From contig NZ_KE136472.1 in NCBI RefSeq assembly GCF_000407145.1, forward strand, positions 372,001 through 436,000: a stretch of DNA of 64,000 nucleotides, given 5' to 3'. This DNA is from Enterococcus caccae ATCC BAA-1240 (GTDB lineage Bacteria; Bacillota; Bacilli; Lactobacillales; Enterococcaceae). Positions 63,350 through 64,000 of the stretch are shown here, one piece after another. The translations under genes and the position numbers were made by a program. Numbering within the stretch: the stretch's first letter is position 1; each line of letters opens with the position of its first letter. The notes below the pieces were generated by a model that searched no databases, was not told where the DNA came from, and saw only the letters and a list, made by a program, of their open reading frames with translations.

Positions 63350-64000
63350 TTGAAAAAAACACAAGTTTTTAAAAGAGGAATACTAACATTAGCTGCAACT
63401 GCTGCATTAGGAGTAGCGGTATTGTCAGTGCCAACACCATTTACAGGAGAGTCCGTTATTGCTTATGCAGCGGAAGAAACAGCGGAAGTATCAACGATCG
63501 AAGAATTCGATGCAGCATTGAAAAATCCAGCAATCACTGTAATCAATGTTAATGAAAGTATCCAATTCAAGAAAAACATTACAAACATTCCAAACCGTGA
63601 TCTAACAATCAATGGTAACGCTGATAAAGGTGTAGTGATTAACTCAGCACACAACTCTATCTATGGTAAACAAAATACTAAAGGAAAAAATACGATTTCA
63701 ATCAAAAATGTCAATATCGTAGGTGCTGATAGCGATGGACGTTTCTTCACTGGTGGCTCTGGTAATGGACCTTCAAGTTACGGCTGGGATGTTTATGCAG
63801 AAAACGTAGAATATACTGGTGCTCGTTTTGTTCATCTAAGTGAAGGAAAATTAACGTTTGCAGGTGAAAATAACATCAATACTCGTGCTGAAAATGCTTG
63901 GGTTCATGATTTAGAATTCTTACCAGGAACAATTTATAACGGAATTGCAGCGAATAAAGATCACGGTCAATTCTCAGCATTTTACTTTAATGGTGCATTG
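63350..64000 (+). CDS. WxL-cluster surface protein, beta-helix type, 3' end missing
   Basis: 217 residues are visible from a TTG behind AGGAGG; the frame is open to the window end. Signal peptide about 1-42 (FKRGILTLAATAALGVAVLS...YAAEE). What follows (TIEEFDAALKNPAITVINVN, RDLTINGNADKGVVIN, TISIKNVNIVGADSDGRFF) is a right-handed beta-helix of the pectate-lyase-like kind found at the N-terminus of WxL-cluster proteins. The C-terminal WxL or anchor part is beyond the window. Likely the first structural gene of a surface cluster controlled by the regulator and the invertible segment. Confidence 0.8.
   Translation, partial: MKKTQVFKRGILTLAATAALGVAVLSVPTPFTGESVIAYAAEETAEVSTIEEFDAALKNPAITVINVNESIQFKKNITNIPNRDLTINGNADKGVVINSAHNSIYGKQNTKGKNTISIKNVNIVGADSDGRFFTGGSGNGPSSYGWDVYAENVEYTGARFVHLSEGKLTFAGENNINTRAENAWVHDLEFLPGTIYNGIAANKDHGQFSAFYFNGAL

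Overview
The window looks like chromosome of a low-GC Firmicute of the genus Enterococcus, close to but not E. faecalis. The main reasons are a fused acetoacetyl-CoA thiolase/HMG-CoA reductase (mvaE) divergent from mvaS, groESL behind a perfect CIRCE element, rex next to an ABC-F gene, a GH31 alpha-N-acetylgalactosaminidase whose two catalytic Asp fall at residues 455 and 508, LPXTG and WxL-type surface genes, and many TTG/GTG starts with strong GGAGG ribosome sites. No rRNA, tRNA or CRISPR array was seen.

Layout. 1-1536: a VanR/VanS-like two-component pair (regulator cut by the window start) with no van ligase genes behind it. 1593-2631: intergenic repeats and a decayed IS1182-type transposase. 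2664-6449: mvaS and mvaE, the mevalonate pathway entry. 6878-8191: secreted glucosaminidase/CHAP hydrolase. 8498-9085: YcxB-like membrane protein. 9310-24719: a 15.4 kb integrated element inserted in a copy of the intergenic repeat. It carries a TndX-type large serine recombinase, a TnpW-like protein, a replication-relaxation protein, a coupling-protein ATPase, several small genes, a 30-bp-period hairpin array, an LPXTG adhesin, a resolvase and a Hachiman-like defence pair (HamA nuclease, HamB helicase). The element ends rebuild a near-perfect inverted-repeat attP with a TT centre.

24757-28041: glycine betaine transporter OpuA, whose promoter sits inside a bipartite BusR-type operator (AGTGAC-N22-GTCACT). 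The matching BusR-type repressor (GntR + RCK_C) is at 35389-36021. Between them (28272-35186) lies a tricarboxylate cluster: PrpF-family isomerase, CitMHS transporter, LysR regulator, aconitase and GntR/FCD regulator, best read as trans-aconitate (or methylaconitate) metabolism. 36042-42071: ABC-F protein, Rex, a CPBP protease and groESL.

42599-59185 is a coherent regulon for mucin-type GalNAc. A surface GH31 enzyme releases GalNAc, a mannose-family PTS imports it, and deacetylase, AgaS, tagatose-6-P kinase and tagatose-1,6-bisphosphate aldolase take it to glycolysis. Three copies of a TGGTnnnnACCA operator and cre-like sequences mark control by the embedded GntR/HutC regulator and probably CcpA. 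A second glucosaminidase/CHAP hydrolase with a catalytically dead NlpC/P60-like domain sits within it.

59442-64000: a TraX-like membrane protein, then a tyrosine recombinase gene enclosed by 30-bp perfect inverted repeats (60539-62186). This is a likely self-inverting switch directly upstream of an OmpR-like regulator and the start of a WxL-type surface gene cut by the window end. The switch, the hairpin array and the serine-recombinase island are the most novel-looking items.
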